Below, piece by piece: positions 21,450 to 32,787 of a stretch of 55,938 bases of DNA. Location of the stretch: NCBI GenBank assembly GCA_024704765.1, contig JAKMXF010000177.1:704588-760525 (forward strand), in the 5' to 3' direction. A model generated the notes under the pieces. It was given only the letters and a program-made list of their open reading frames with translations, was not told the DNA's origin and made no database searches. This DNA is from Oopsacas minuta (lineage: Eukaryota; Porifera; Hexactinellida; Lyssacinosida; Leucopsacidae). Each line of letters begins with the position of its first letter. The first letter of the stretch is position 1. The position numbers were made by a program, and so were the translations under genes.

Positions 21450-22682
21450 TCAAATAAACATCAAAAGACTATTTTTGCCACGATTGACAACTACAATTCC
21501 TCCTTTAGAATTGAGGGTAACTCCAGTTGGATGTAAAATTGATTGAGTGAGTTTATTAAGTAATTCTCCTGTATTATCAAATATAATAATATTGTTGTTG
21601 TAATAATCCGAAATAATGAAATTACCAGCTCCATCTATCAGGAATAAACACGGAGTATTCAAATGTTTGCTAATAGAATCACATACAGTATTCTGTACTT
21701 GATTAAGATTGTAATTGAAAGAGTAGAGAAAGGAATTTTGATCAGACAATACAAATATAGTATCTTTAGTTAGTTGTATGTCTACTGGATATTTGACTAT
21801 ACCAATTCCAAACTGAGATTTGTAAGAATAATCTTGAGAGAATATTTGTATTCTGTTGTTAGACCGATCACATACATAAATATCTCCATTATCTACATTG
21901 ATACCAATACCATGAGAGTTGTTGAATTGTCCTTCTCCACTACCTGGAGTATCTATTTGTTTGATAAAATTTCCTTTCAAATCAAATATCAACAAACAAC
22001 CTGTTCCATTCTGGCTAACAAATACTCTCTCTTTATCAATAGTAATATAGAGAGGATTATTCATCTTATCAGCACCAAATAGAAACAAGAATTTACCATC
22101 TTTACTGAATACCTGTACTCTGTTGTTCCATTGTTCTGCTACATATATGTTATCTGTTCTGTAATCAACTGCAACTCCCCATGGACAATTGAATTGTCCT
22201 TTACCACTACCTACAGCACCTACACTCACTACTGGTTTCACTTTACCTTTATAATCTACAACTGGTAGACATGAGTAACTTGAATTAACAACACTAATCT
22301 TACCAAATCCATTAATTCTATCTAATAGTGTATTATCAAATACAAATGAAATATGTTTGGGTTTCCATTCAGATTCTATTTCTTTGTGTTTTTGTTCTAA
22401 AGTTTTGATAATTCCACTCTGAGTTTCTGTAAAGATTTGTGATTGAAGATTTTCTCGAATTGATTTAGATGATTTTTCTATTTCTAGTATATACTCTTTA
22501 TGTTTATCATTTTCATGTTTGTATTTGTTGTGTATTTCTTCCAATTCTATCAAAAGTTCTGTTTTCCGATTACTCAAATAACTTATCAATTCATTGAAAT
22601 GAGTTTCAATCTCAGTTCTGATTTGAGTTACTTCAAACTCAAAACTAACTTCTTCCACTGATGACGTAGATATAGTAGCCAT
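21450..22682 (-). CDS. coiled-coil + NHL-repeat protein (TRIM-like without RING/B-box)
   Basis: A complete 410-residue intronless frame. Residues 12-110 form a charged, heptad-rich coiled coil (EFEVTQIRTEIETHFNELI, EKSSKSIRENLQSQI), followed by a linker and an NHL propeller from about residue 145: GSGKGQFNCPWGVAVDYRTD, NNRVQVFSKDGKFLF, GSGEGQFNNSHGIGINVDNG, NNRIQIFSQDYSY, then weaker blades to the end. This is the C-terminal half of a TRIM2/3-type protein with the RING and B-boxes missing; the ATG at 22682 starts directly before the coiled coil, so the absence looks genuine. Likely an oligomeric scaffold without ubiquitin-ligase activity. Longest of the three NHL genes here. Confidence 0.9.
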   Translation of the reverse strand: MATISTSSVEEVSFEFEVTQIRTEIETHFNELISYLSNRKTELLIELEEIHNKYKHENDKHKEYILEIEKSSKSIRENLQSQIFTETQSGIIKTLEQKHKEIESEWKPKHISFVFDNTLLDRINGFGKISVVNSSYSCLPVVDYKGKVKPVVSVGAVGSGKGQFNCPWGVAVDYRTDNIYVAEQWNNRVQVFSKDGKFLFLFGADKMNNPLYITIDKERVFVSQNGTGCLLIFDLKGNFIKQIDTPGSGEGQFNNSHGIGINVDNGDIYVCDRSNNRIQIFSQDYSYKSQFGIGIVKYPVDIQLTKDTIFVLSDQNSFLYSFNYNLNQVQNTVCDSISKHLNTPCLFLIDGAGNFIISDYYNNNIIIFDNTGELLNKLTQSILHPTGVTLNSKGGIVVVNRGKNSLLMFI

Positions 22683-22815
22683 TATACAATAGTAAAGCTA
22701 AATCTAGGAAAATGTCTACCCCGATACAATTATTCTGGTGTGTGAATACCTGTGTAGAAAAACACAATCATGAGAGCATAAAATAGATCAGTATTTACTA
22801 ATATGCATGGATATT

Positions 22816-23524
22816 CAGTGCCGTCTTTATCAATGAGCAAATTGGGCACTTACCAAAGGCCTACACCTAGAGGGCATACTTATGATAAGAAGAATAATTT
22901 CTCCTTGTATACGCTAACTCGCTAATGGATACCTGGAATTTGTCCAAAAAATTCATAAAAGTGATTCAAGTTTGTCCTAAAAAGGAACCTCAGGAATTTG
23001 TCATAGAAAGTCGGTATGTGTCCTAAACTCAGAAACTGGATTTTGTCCGAAAATATACTATAATTATTTGGGTTCAAATATATCAGCCAACAACCACAGG
23101 GTGACCAATAAGTCAGACCACAGTTGGGGGAAAAGATAGAAACTTATCCAAGAGAAAATTCTTCACAACCATCCTAATAGTGAATAGAAATTGACAAATA
23201 CAACAATTTAAGTTGGTATATCTACTAAACCGCGTCCTCCAGGAGCCTTACATTATAAAGTCCAGTGACTCATATTTACGATAAATTCCAACACCTTCCC
23301 ACCATAAGCTTCATAAAATATTGAATGTGGAATACTAGATAGCATCGATTTTGACGATTTGATTGGCGATTTTGCATGAGCTAAACACCCCAAAATTCCA
23401 ATCTGATTGGTTGTAACTGTAAAACCTCTCCAAATATAGTCAATTTCAATATTTTTGAATCTTTAAGTGTGAAAGGAGCATAGTTATTATTGATACCCAG
23501 GGCTAACGCCTAAAGACGGCACTG
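22816..23524. mobile_element. hAT-like non-autonomous element (709 bp)
   Basis: Ends CAGTGCCGTCTTTA and TAAAGACGGCACTG are exact 14-bp inverted repeats. The 8-bp flanks TGGATATT and TAGATATT match at 7 of 8. No transposase inside. The left end is 133 bp upstream of the NHL gene start, so it may overlap its promoter. Confidence 0.88.
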
Positions 23525-23779
23525 TAGATATTCATTTTACAGAAGAATAGGTAGTTGACATTTCACAATTACTGAAACGTGACTGTCTATCATCAATACT
23601 GTACGTTGTTAAATGTTAATCCTGAGAATAAATATATTTATCAAATTCAACAACAAAACAATTGTCTGTGTAGCTACGAATTAATGCTATACAATATACC
23701 AATTAATAGCTATGTTTAGATTAGACATGGATATGAATAAAAAGTATTTTACCATTCATGTGCCCAAGAGATGGCTCAC

Positions 23780-24046
23780 CAGTGCCGGATTTAGGTATGT
23801 GGGCCCTGTTCGAGGGCAATTCCTGGGGGCCCTGAAGCTAATTCAAAACTGTCACGGTTCGCCCACCTGTTTCCATTCCTCAATTGAGAATGCTTGTGTT
23901 TATTGTATTCATGTGAAGGTTTTGTTCTAGTATTTCGTATAAGAGTTATAGTGATTAAAGTAGAATTACAGTGTGTATAAAATTAATGACGTTGAGTGTG
24001 GGGCCCTGTTCGGCCGCACACTCCGAACACTCCTAATCCGGTACTG
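23780..24046. mobile_element. hAT-like MITE (267 bp)
   Basis: Ends CAGTGCCGGATTTAGG and (reversed) CAGTACCGGATTAGG, followed inward by a GGGCCCTG block on both arms. Flanking 8-mers (TGGCTCAC, TGCCTACT) match poorly. Next to hAT coding relics at 24055-24800. Confidence 0.7.
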
Positions 24047-24054
24047 TGCCTACT

Positions 24055-24800
24055 ATAATGGATATATATACTAATAGCTATCATTCTGAGTGTTCCAGTT
24101 AGTCCAAGTGTATTTGCTACTGTCCTGGGTTGACGATCGGCAGATCCATTCTGCGATGGAGGGGTCGAACCTTCCGCACAGCTTGAGTAACTCGGTAGCA
24201 TTACCGGTGTTTTGAAGATGTCCACGAAACGGAAGTCCTTGTCTGGCCAAAAATCTGTAACACTCGAATATTGCAGTCATAGCGGCTCTTCCATTGATCT
24301 TTGACGCCTTGAATGCCTCGCTGAGCAGGCTAGCAGTATCATTCCCTTGTTGCGCGGTTGTAAAAGCAACTAGAGCCTTGGCATGTGCTTCGCTTCGCTC
24401 ATGCTTTTGAAAACTTCCAGCAGAGTGTTTTCCATCCGACTTCATAGCTCCAGACAGCGCTTTCTTCCAGTTGGAAAACCCAGTTACGGTGAATTTGGCA
24501 GAAAGCTGGTCAGTAGGAGACCAGCGTTTATCTTCTGTCATCCACGAGCACATGTTTCAAAAACATTTCCCGTCCCTTGCTACAAGCCATGGAAAGGTTA
24601 TCTTCCACTCTTCTTGAAACTGACGTCCTTTCATCCTGGACTGAGTCTGTCTGCTGCCCTGAGAGGTTTGGGACGAGGTTTGGGGCTGCTGGGTGAGAAC
24701 ATTGGCATCCGTTTCAGGGTGCGAATGTCCATGCTGATGAGTGCAAACCATAAACTGACTCATCAAAGATTGTCTTGAAGCTCCTGACACGAATTACATT
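24055..24800 (-). mobile_element. hAT transposase relic (N-terminal part)
   Basis: On the minus strand from 24790: KGRQFQEEWKITFPWL, a break, then CSWMTEDKRW, TGFSNWKKALSGAMK, HERSEAHAKALVAF and FLARQGLPFRGH, GNATELLKLCGRFDPSIAEW. This is the zinc-finger and start of the DUF4371 domain of ZMYM1-like hAT transposases. The frame breaks at about 24555 and the catalytic core is absent. Confidence 0.8.
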
Positions 24801-24838
24801 TCTTAGATATGGGAGAAGAGGATTGAGACATATTAATA

Positions 24839-25996
24839 CTATAATGCTAATAACAAATATATAAGATACAAATAATAATGCAAAAAATACTCATCGGAAC
24901 TTCGCGCCCATGATGTATAGTACAATGGCCCGAATACCCTCTCGGTTATTAGTACACATTGAATGAGGTAGTTTTTCTTGGTAATATTATAAATATCTGT
25001 TACTTGTCTCACTTCTTGTACACCCTCATACAAATCTACAGCTGGCTTCCCGGGATAACTTAAATTGTGTCTCTCTCTCAATTCAAGTGCTTTGGTCCAA
25101 ACTTGAGCTACTTTTGAATAATGATAATCCCAGAATCCCTCTATCCCTCCGACTAGCCACATGTCAACTTCATATTCAGGCGTACATTGAGGCTGTTTTC
25201 TGAGATAGTACACTGCATACTCATTGTCACATTTTGCAGCTACAAATAAATGGCAGGGGAGTTGATGCACCTCTGGTACTGCGTAATTGGGTATAGGAGG
25301 AGATGGAGATTGGGCTCTACATGGCCAGATTATTTCAGCTCCGAGGTCGATTAATAGATTGAATATATTCTGGGGCTTTTGCTCTATTGTTACGTGTAGT
25401 GCGTCTATTCCTGCAGCTACTGTCTGACTGAGCTCAGCTTTGCCACAGGTATCTGTATACAAATATATGGTAACTAATATTAAAGTATAATACAGTCAAC
25501 TCCCTATATTCGAAGCACAAGGGATCGTGATAATTTCTTCGATATGACTGGTGTAATTTATGTTACTTTGACTGTTCGGGACAATATTTGTAAAATTACA
25601 CATATCGATATAAGCGGGTATTACGATATTTCCGTGTTCGATATAACGTGAGTTAACTGTACGTATAGAAATCGTATAAATATTCCTACTGTAAATTATG
25701 TATATGATACCGAGTAATCTAAGAGCATCTTCATTCTCTCTCAATACAGCTATCATGATTGGAGCCTGTCCCTCACTATTAGCTATTTTATAAATTTCCA
25801 TCAAGATACAGCTCATTATTTTGTTGTGAATTTTCTGTGCACCCAGAATTAATGGCGATCCCTTGTTGGCCTTGGGCTGGAATATCTCCTCTGGATTTAC
25901 AGTGTTTAGTAAAGTTTTTAGTTTAGACCTAAATTCTGGATATTTCCCTTTCGCTGCGGAATCCAGTAAATCTTTATGAAGCGAACATCTTGCCAT
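24839..25996 (-). CDS. ankyrin-type protein, copy B (two exons, open frame)
   Basis: Join of 25996-25711 and 25452-24839 (minus strand) gives 299 residues. Start MARCSLHKDLLDSAAKGKYP sits where the family starts (upstream TTCAATTAGAA is shared); an ATG 18 bp earlier is unique to this copy. The intron 25710-25453 (258 bp, GTATCA...ATACAG, phase 1) holds a Tigger-like element. Exon 1 lacks the ALWCAAG to ankyrin segment of the other copies through an in-frame deletion (SCILMEIYKIANSEGQAP). Exon 2 runs DTCGKAELSQTVAAGIDALH, FNLLIDLGAEI (ankyrin-like), then KALELRERHNLSYPGKPAVD, and after FGPLY diverges from the copy at 33900, ending in a foreign hydrophobic tail. Possibly transcribed but truncated. 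Function unknown. Confidence 0.6.
25493..25659. mobile_element. Tigger-like MITE in ankyrin intron (copy B)
   Basis: CAGTCAACTCCCTATATTCGAA at one end and TTCGATATAACGTGAGTTAACTG at the other, with TA on both sides; 167 bp. The same element in the same intron is seen at 33168-33334 and, shortened, near 205-300, so it inserted before the gene was duplicated. Confidence 0.85.
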
Positions 25997-26159
25997 TTCT
26001 AATTGAATGTTCAATAAGCAAAATAGCCAATTTTGTAACTATTCAGTATATAGAATACGATAGAGAAAGAGGGAAATAAATAAATAATTATCCAAGTAGT
26101 AAAAAGTAAAAAAGATTCGTAAAAATTCCTATAAATATATCTCTTTTTAGTTTGCCTAT

Positions 26160-27478
26160 TTTCATTTAAATATTTTAATGAATTCCCGCTGCTTTCTCGA
26201 CAGAATTTAGATATGCTTTGATGTTTATATCCTTGAATAGTTCTCTAATTCTGGGACCTAAAAATAGCCCTTCCTTGATTTTAGCATCGCTGACCTTTGG
26301 AAATTTGTCCTTAAAGTATTCGAAACCTTCTCCTTCTTTATTGTATTTTACTATCGCCTTTACAAAGTTTTCCATCAAACCCAGGTTTATTTGTAGAGGT
26401 GGTAATAGAATTTTCTCAGGATTTACTAAGGACTGACAACTTACACTCTTTATACCAGCAGTTAATTGATGTCGTAGAGGTCACTCCTTAACTATATAGT
26501 GGGATTGCCTTGCTTTACTATCCCACTCACAGAGGAAGCAATAATATTTTGTGCATCCTGGTTGCATATTGCATACCCAACAAAAGTCCAATTACCTTCA
26601 GATCACCGCAGATGTGCCAATTGTAAGAGTTATATTTGATCAGTTTCAATAAGATATCCATATTCCCATGAGACTCCTTCATGTGTACTGAATGACCTAT
26701 CGGTATGGATGGTAATACATTCCCTTTGTGAAGTAAGACTGCCTTGAGCCTGTACTTAGAAGAATCAATGAAGAGACGCCACTCTGATGGTTCGTGTTGA
26801 ACACCTAATAACTCCATCACACGATCCACATTGTTACAATAACAAAGAGACCCCTGCATTTCAAAATGTACAGAGAAATCACTTTGACGGGTCCTGAAAA
26901 ATGAAACTTTAGTTTCCTCATCCAATAAGTTCCAACCTTTCAATCTTGACCCAAGCAATTCACTTTGATCTTTTGTCAAATTCAAGTCTCTAACCAAATA
27001 ATTCGGCTCACTTTGATTAATGATGTGGGGAAGTCTTGTTTTATCGGTTGGCATAGGCGGAGGTAAATTTTGTAGAATGCTCAACAGGACGAATCGCAGA
27101 TTGAAGATTGAGATAAGATGTATTCTTTTTGGTCTTGGAAGTGATTCCTATTATATCAGTCAAACAGAAATAACAATCAGCATAATGATCTCTTGGTTCC
27201 CTCCATATCATGGGAATAGCAAATTGCATTGAAGTACGTGAGCCATTTGGCCATTGACTAAGTCCTATTGCACATTTTGAGCAACACAAATGAGGTATCC
27301 AAGGCTTATCTTGATCACCAATCTTGCGACCAAAATATTGCTCATATCCCTTGTGTACAAGGGGAGACATGTCTCTCAGCTGAATTTTGTAGTATATTCT
27401 CCACAAATATAACAGACAGAATCTGTTGGGTTTGAACATCAACGCGGCATTATTGAAAAGAAATAAATACAAATACAA
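26160..27478 (-). pseudogene. TE-derived ORF family, copy B
   Basis: The best-preserved copy of a family I recognise only by its motifs. Order: KIGDQDKPWIPHLCCSKC, CYFCLTDIIGITSKTKK, LVRDLNLTKDQSELLGSRLK, EWRLFIDSSKYRLKAVLLHK, HMKESHGNMDILLKLI, CGDLKVIGLLLG, KYYCFLCEWDSKARQSHYIV, QINLGLMENFVKAIVKYNKE, FKDKFPKVSDAKIKEGLFLG. Broken by a frameshift near 27050, another near 26580, and TGA in place of Trp in the VKEWPLRHQL-equivalent; it ends early after NSVEKAAG. Cys pairs suggest zinc binding. Near-identical relatives occur in many invertebrate genomes; transposon class not determined. Confidence 0.75.
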
Positions 27479-28766
27479 TCAGATAATCTCCTCTTGAAAG
27501 AGCAAATAATATTATATATATTTTTAAGAAAGTTTGAATTCTTAGACAATATATACGGAAGGTATTAATACAAATACAATTATACATTCTATAGAGATCT
27601 ATGGAAACATGATTTTGGATATTTCCGAATTTTACAAAATCTCTGCCTGATAGAGAAAAACTGATTGGATATTTGGAATCAGGGTGCTTGAATACATGAG
27701 AAACACTACAGTGTATTCCAGAAGCAAAAATGCTGAAAATGTGTTGGACAGTGTCATCGAAGTAGTAAAATGTAAAAAGATTCGTAAAGTAAGTCCTAAT
27801 GATTTAGCTATTTATTGGTTCATTTTAGGTGTACCAGGCAGAGATTCCTGTATCAGAGGATATACCCCAGAAGTAGAGCTAACTTTATGAGATATATTCA
27901 GACTACCGTCTATATACCGCTTTAGGTTGCTGGTTAGAACAATTCTATTAAACAATTGTGATTTGGATAATTTAGTTATTTAAATATTTATTCTGATTAA
28001 AGTAATACAATCTTTCTTAGCGATGGGATCAATTCAAAAATAGAAAAACGGTGAGGAAAACAAGAATTAATCAGTGAGAAATTCGGCTCTCGAAGATTAT
28101 TTTTTCTCATTTTTGCTATACACTGCAAGACCAAAAGTATTGAGACACTGTATCCTTTCAGCACAAGTAGCAAAAACACGGCGAGGATACTTTGTAAGAT
28201 TCTATGGATATAGTAGACAGTAAAACAATAGCTAATTATTTGTTATTTACGATTTATGTATTTATGTCAGTTACAAATCATCTTCAGTCTATAAACTAAG
28301 GTGGTATGCCTTTTGTACGAGGTATCAATTGTGACAAGGTGTTCCGATACTTTTGGAAATTGATTTAATTTGAACTAGCGTAAGCATATAATCTAATATG
28401 CAATATTCAATCCTGAATCTCGGGATAGCAAATGCTACCAGAACCAGGCTTTTATCCAGGAGCCCACGCGCGCCTACAGGCACGTATTTACAAAAAATTT
28501 GTATAGTTAGTAGCAAGAAATTTTGAGAGTTAGGCGCGATGTATACACCTAATTCCGACGAATAATGTAATGGGTTACGTAACAATCATAAGGACAGAGA
28601 GACACTGAATAAAGATAAATATACAATGTTACTTCAATAGTTAATTATTTATGGTGAAAGATTCTAGATGACACCTCTGGAATGTAGTATTAACCATATT
28701 ATATGTAACGGATGTATGGTTCGCTCAAAATCTAAGTTCGATGCTTCGAAATTCAAATACTCTAGG
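26960..28766 (-). mobile_element. repeat unit B (contains TE ORF start and Tc1-like MITE)
   Basis: 26960-27740 matches 990-1792 and 27656-28766 matches 54816-55938, both in the opposite orientation. The edge at 28766/54816 (CCTAGAGTATTTGAATTTCG) is sharp: left of it the two loci differ. At 28766 the edge cuts a cadherin frame just after NDNSPYFP. Confidence 0.8.
28121..28380. mobile_element. Tc1-like MITE (copy in repeat B)
   Basis: TA-flanked. One end is CACTGCAAGACCAAAAGTAT..GACACTG, the other (reversed) CGCTAG...CCAAAAGTATCGGAACACC. The CCAAAAGTATTGGGACAC core is typical of Tc1-like termini. The counterpart is 55202-55462. Confidence 0.75.
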
Positions 28767-30103
28767 AAAGTATGGGGAATTATCATTTACATCTAAAACG
28801 ATAAGAATTACATTAGCGAGTGAATACTTGCGATATTCAGCAGCTGCTAGATCATTAGCTTGAACTTGAAATATAATACCATCTCTATACAACTCATTAT
28901 CTAACGCACTCAATAGCGTAATACTACCATTATTCGTATTAATATGTAGAAATGTGTAATCAGTTAGAATCAAATATTCAACTTGTCCGAGGATGCCTTC
29001 ATCTAGATCAACAGCTGTTACAGATAAGATAGTATCAGAATACAGTATATTCTCTTGAATATATACAGTATAGTTATCAGGTGAGGTAAATACAGGAGGG
29101 TATGTATTAGTGGGTGTGATGTATACCATAATATCAGCTGTTGATGATAATGGCATTAAACCGAAATCTGTAGCTCTTACAGTTATACTATACATATCAT
29201 CAGCTCCAGTTAATGTCCTTTGAGTGTAATAGCGCCAAAACTTGATTCTACTTTAAAATAATCAGCTGATTGAAACATTATAGAATACACAACCACACTA
29301 TTGGAAGCAAAATCTATATCAACAGCCAGTACAGTCAAGATAATAGAGTTAACTGGTGTATCTTCTTCCCAATTACTATGTAATTATATTCAGTGAATAT
29401 AGGAGGATTATCATTCACGACATCAATATTGATCACAAGAGTAACTAAAGCAGTATTACCTGGAAAGCCGTGATCAACAGCTGATATTTGTATTGTATAA
29501 TAAGCATTCATTTCTCTGTATAAGAGATTGTGTACTGACACGACTCCAGATAGGGGGTCAACAACAAAATCACCCGGGGGGAATATAATAACGAATCTGG
29601 CTATTGAGACCTATGTCTATATCAGTAGCAATGAACTGGGCTATGCTTGTAGTAACTGGTGTATTCTCAGGGAGAGATTTGTATTGGTGATTAGTAGTGA
29701 ATATTGGAAAATTATCATTAATATCCAGTATGGTAATTGATACATTAGTGTATGCTGTGTAGCGTATAGGACCTCCAGGTGCATCTACTGCGGAAATTGT
29801 TATTAAAATAGAGGATACGTCAACCTCACGATCGAAAAAACCAAAAACTATCACTCCACCGTTATCATCAAGTCTAAAACGACTATCTACTTCAACTACA
29901 CTATATGTAGTTACACCATCAATACCATTATTTGCATCAGTAGCTTCTACAAGCCCTATCATTGTGTTACCAGGTGAATTCTCTTCGAAAGTAAATGTGT
30001 AGTTATTTTGTTGGAATTGAGGTTCATATTCATTGATACCAGTTATAGAAATGAAGCAGGTTAGTACTTCAGAGGTTAGACTTGGGAACTTTATCTTTCG
30101 CAC
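28767..30103 (-). pseudogene. cadherin-repeat fragment
   Basis: About four tandem cadherin domains read from 30103 downwards: NEYEPQFQQNNYTFTFEENS, ATDANNG, ILDINDNFPIF, ATDIDIG, DPLSGVVSVHNLL, VVNDNPPIFTEYNY, AVDIDFAS, ATDFG, PPVFTSPDNYTVYIQEN, AVDLDEG, LDVNDNSPYFP. Frames shift near 29575 (in a C6/G3 run), about 29380 and about 29222. Homopolymer location of one shift leaves room for sequencing error. The N-terminus is cut at 30147 by a TE piece and the C-terminus at 28766 by repeat B. No signal or membrane segment remains. Confidence 0.75.
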
Positions 30104-30146
30104 TTAGGTATATAATATGAGATTCTACAGACACGAAATATTGTTG

Positions 30147-30840
30147 CTTCCTCTGTGAGTGGGATAGTAGAGTCAGGCAATCCCACTATATAGTTAAGGA
30201 GTGGCCTCTACGACATCAATTAATTGCTGGTATAAAGAGTGTAAGTTGTCAGTCCTTAGTAATCCTGAGAAAATTCTATTACTACCTCTACAAATAAAAC
30301 TGGGTTTGATGAAAAACATTGTAAAGGCGATGATAAAATATAATAAAGAAGGAGAAGGTTTCAAATACCTCAAGGACAAATTTCCAAAGGTCAGCGATGT
30401 TAAAATCAAGGAAGGGCTATTTATAGGTCCACAAATTAGAGAACTATTCAAGGATCTAAACTTCGAAGCAGATCTAAATTCTGTCGAGAAAATTCATTCA
30501 AATATTTAAATGAGAACTTTTAGGAACTAAGAAATCACCAAATTATGAAGAAATTGTAGTGACACTACTTGATGCATTCAGAACAATAGGATGTAATATG
30601 TCTCTAAAAATACACTTTCTTCACTCACATTTGCAATTCTTTTTCTTGAAAATCTATGTGCTGTGAGTGATGAACATGGTGAAAGACATCATCAAGATAA
30701 AAGCACAATGGAAAGTCGTTATAATGGAAAATTCTCTCCAAACATAATGATTGATTATTGTTGGTCACAAGAAGAGATATTCCTGATGCAATACACAAAA
30801 GAAAATCACATTCCAATCATTTCTAAATTAGTAAAATAAA
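30147..30840 (+). pseudogene. TE-derived ORF family, C-terminal part
   Basis: Plus-strand piece of the same family as 26160-27478: CCFLCEWDSRVRQSHYIVKE with the Trp intact, QIKLGLMKNIVKAMIKYNKE, GPQIRELFKDLNFEADLNSV, then after a break NMSLKIHFLHSHLQFF, AVSDEHGERHHQD, STMESRYNGKFSPN, IDYCWSQEE. It adds the family's C-terminal third, missing from copy B. 30147-30510 is an inverted duplicate of 26160-26545. Confidence 0.8.
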
Positions 30841-30974
30841 TGCAAACTAATTGAAATTTTCATTGTAACTAAGTGATAAGTATGCATATGATTAGCCAAA
30901 CTAAAGAGAGATATTAATAGAAATAAACCGGGGGAATGATAAGCCAAAATATTACACACAAGTTCTTCAATAAA
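30841..30974. other. short spacer
   Basis: AT-rich sequence between the TE relic and ankyrin copy C; nothing recognised. Confidence 0.4.
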
Positions 30975-32168
30975 TATACACAAAAGCAGCAGGCTTAACT
31001 GGAGGAGAGAAAGAGGAGAGATGTATTCGTCACCTTTTGAAGGTGCTGTGCGATGAAGGTCTATGAAGGTTTCAAAAAACGCAGGTAGTGTGTCTGTAGA
31101 CAGTTAGTACTCTATGATAATCCGTGCGGACAGACACGTTAGTTTCAACGGGTAATACGATATTAGTTCTAAATATTGTGAGGAAAATTTGCTGACACAC
31201 GATTCTATAGAAGTTTGATTTGAGGGAGTCACAGAGCCTAAATGTGATCCAGCTTGTATTAACGCGGGGATAATAGAATCAGGAACAGTTTCCAACATTC
31301 ACGCGAAATGTAACGCGGTTAAACCATCCTTATCTCACACCTCGAACATATCTGGAGTAGATACAGCAATGAATGCGTTCAGTACATTTTCATGTTTAAG
31401 AAAATACTCTGATTTCATGATAGAATGGTAAATTGGTTCATTTCTCGTCAATAGATGGAATAATAGCTGCAGTGCTTCCAATATCACAGGATTTCTATTC
31501 CCCTTCGCTGCATCTATCATAACTGGAGCCAGTCCCCCTTGATTCGCTATACTAATATTAGCGCCATTATTTAATAGACATATTATGACTTCAACTCTAT
31601 TATTGTAAGACGCGGCGCTAAGCGGAGTAGAATTGGTTGCGCTTGTGTGATTAATAGACGCCCCGGCTTATAGAAGTTCTCTTACAATAGCGATATGTGC
31701 ACCTATAAGAAAACAGAAGTAAACAAAGGTAAATAACTAATATTTGAAGTTTATACCTAATGCAGCACACCATAAGGCTGTTACCCCTCTAATCTCATGT
31801 ACTGCGTGATTAGATTTAACAGTCATTGTGTAATCCAGTTTCAAAACTTCTTCAAATTTCTTCAGGATATAGCTTACTATATTATAATGACGTTCCTTAG
31901 CAGCTGGAATTAACGGGGACCCCTTATTTCCCTCAGGTTGGAATATTTTCTCTGGATCTGGATTCTCTAGTAAAGTTGTTAGTTGAGAGCTAAATTCTGG
32001 ATATTTCTCTTTTGCTGCGGAATCCAATAATTCTTTGTGACAATTCATCTGAGCATGTTGATGACGTTGTTGTGAGAGGTTGAAGATGCCTACTTGCCAT
32101 TTCTAATTGAAAGTTCTACAAGCAAAATAACCAATTTTGTAAATATTCAGTATATAGAATACGATAGA
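30975..32168 (-). pseudogene. ankyrin-type gene, copy C
   Basis: Minus strand. The upstream region (32168-32100) matches the other copies. The ATG at 32100 (MASRHLQPL) is out of frame with the conserved ELLDSAAKEKYPEFSSQL, which opens at 32048. Exon 1 ends TALWCAALG at 31757; the 54-bp GT-AG intron (31756-31703) is the same size as in copy A. Exon 2 has a stop (TAA for Glu in ELLEAGA), then ankyrin motifs (NSTPLSAASYNNRVEVIICL, LLNNGANI), a joined C-terminal region (KDGLTALHFA, then a stop, MLETVPDSIIPALIQAGSHL) and a Ser/Leu-rich tail. At least three stops, so a pseudogene. The 3' part mirrors 34463-34820. Confidence 0.75.
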
Positions 32169-32169
32169 G

Positions 32170-32787
32170 AAGTTTCTCAAACCAAATATCAAGAAAAGCT
32201 AATATCTGATTCAAACACTTACGATAAGAAACGTTCGTATTAGCTTCTATCCCTTGCACCAAAACAGCATATCTTGTGTAAATTCACGTGAAATAATCAC
32301 CAAACCTTTCCATTGTCATCACATCTGTACTGAACGCTGCCAATTGTGTATTTACCTCATTCATGAGCACGTTAAATTCAATGATTGATGTTCGTGTCAC
32401 CATCCAACTTTTCTTTACCACAGCTTGTAATAGCTGATGCAATAACTCACAGCATCTCAGATAATTCAGAGAACCTTCACTATACAAATGATTGGTCAAT
32501 CTCATCTTAAGATCACTAGATGTCTTGTACAATGGCCCGAATACCCTCTCGATTATTAGTACACACTGAATGAGGTAGTTTTTCTTGGTAATATTATATC
32601 TGTTACTTGTCTCATTTCTTGTACACCCTCATACAAATCTACAGCTGGCTTTCCGGGATAACTTAAATTGTGTCTCTCTCTCAATTCAAGTGCTTTTCTC
32701 CAAACTTGAGCTACTTTTGAAGAAGGATACTCCCAGACTATCTCTATCCCTCTGACTGACCACAAATCAACTTCACATTCAGGAGTA
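32170..32787 (-). pseudogene. ankyrin-family middle exon, copy D
   Basis: From 32787: EYTPECEVDLWSVRGIEIVW, KALELRERHNLSYPGKPAVD, YEGVQEMRQVTD, ITKKNYLIQC, SSDLKMRLTNHLYSEGSLNY, HQLLQAVVKKSWMVTRTSII, VNTQLAAFSTDVMTMERFGD, and CLNQILAFLDIWFEK. Nearly identical to plus-strand 33640-34255. Frame broken near 32570 and by a stop at 32286. Truncated at both ends, abutting the promoter of copy C on one side and copy E head-to-head on the other. Confidence 0.75.
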
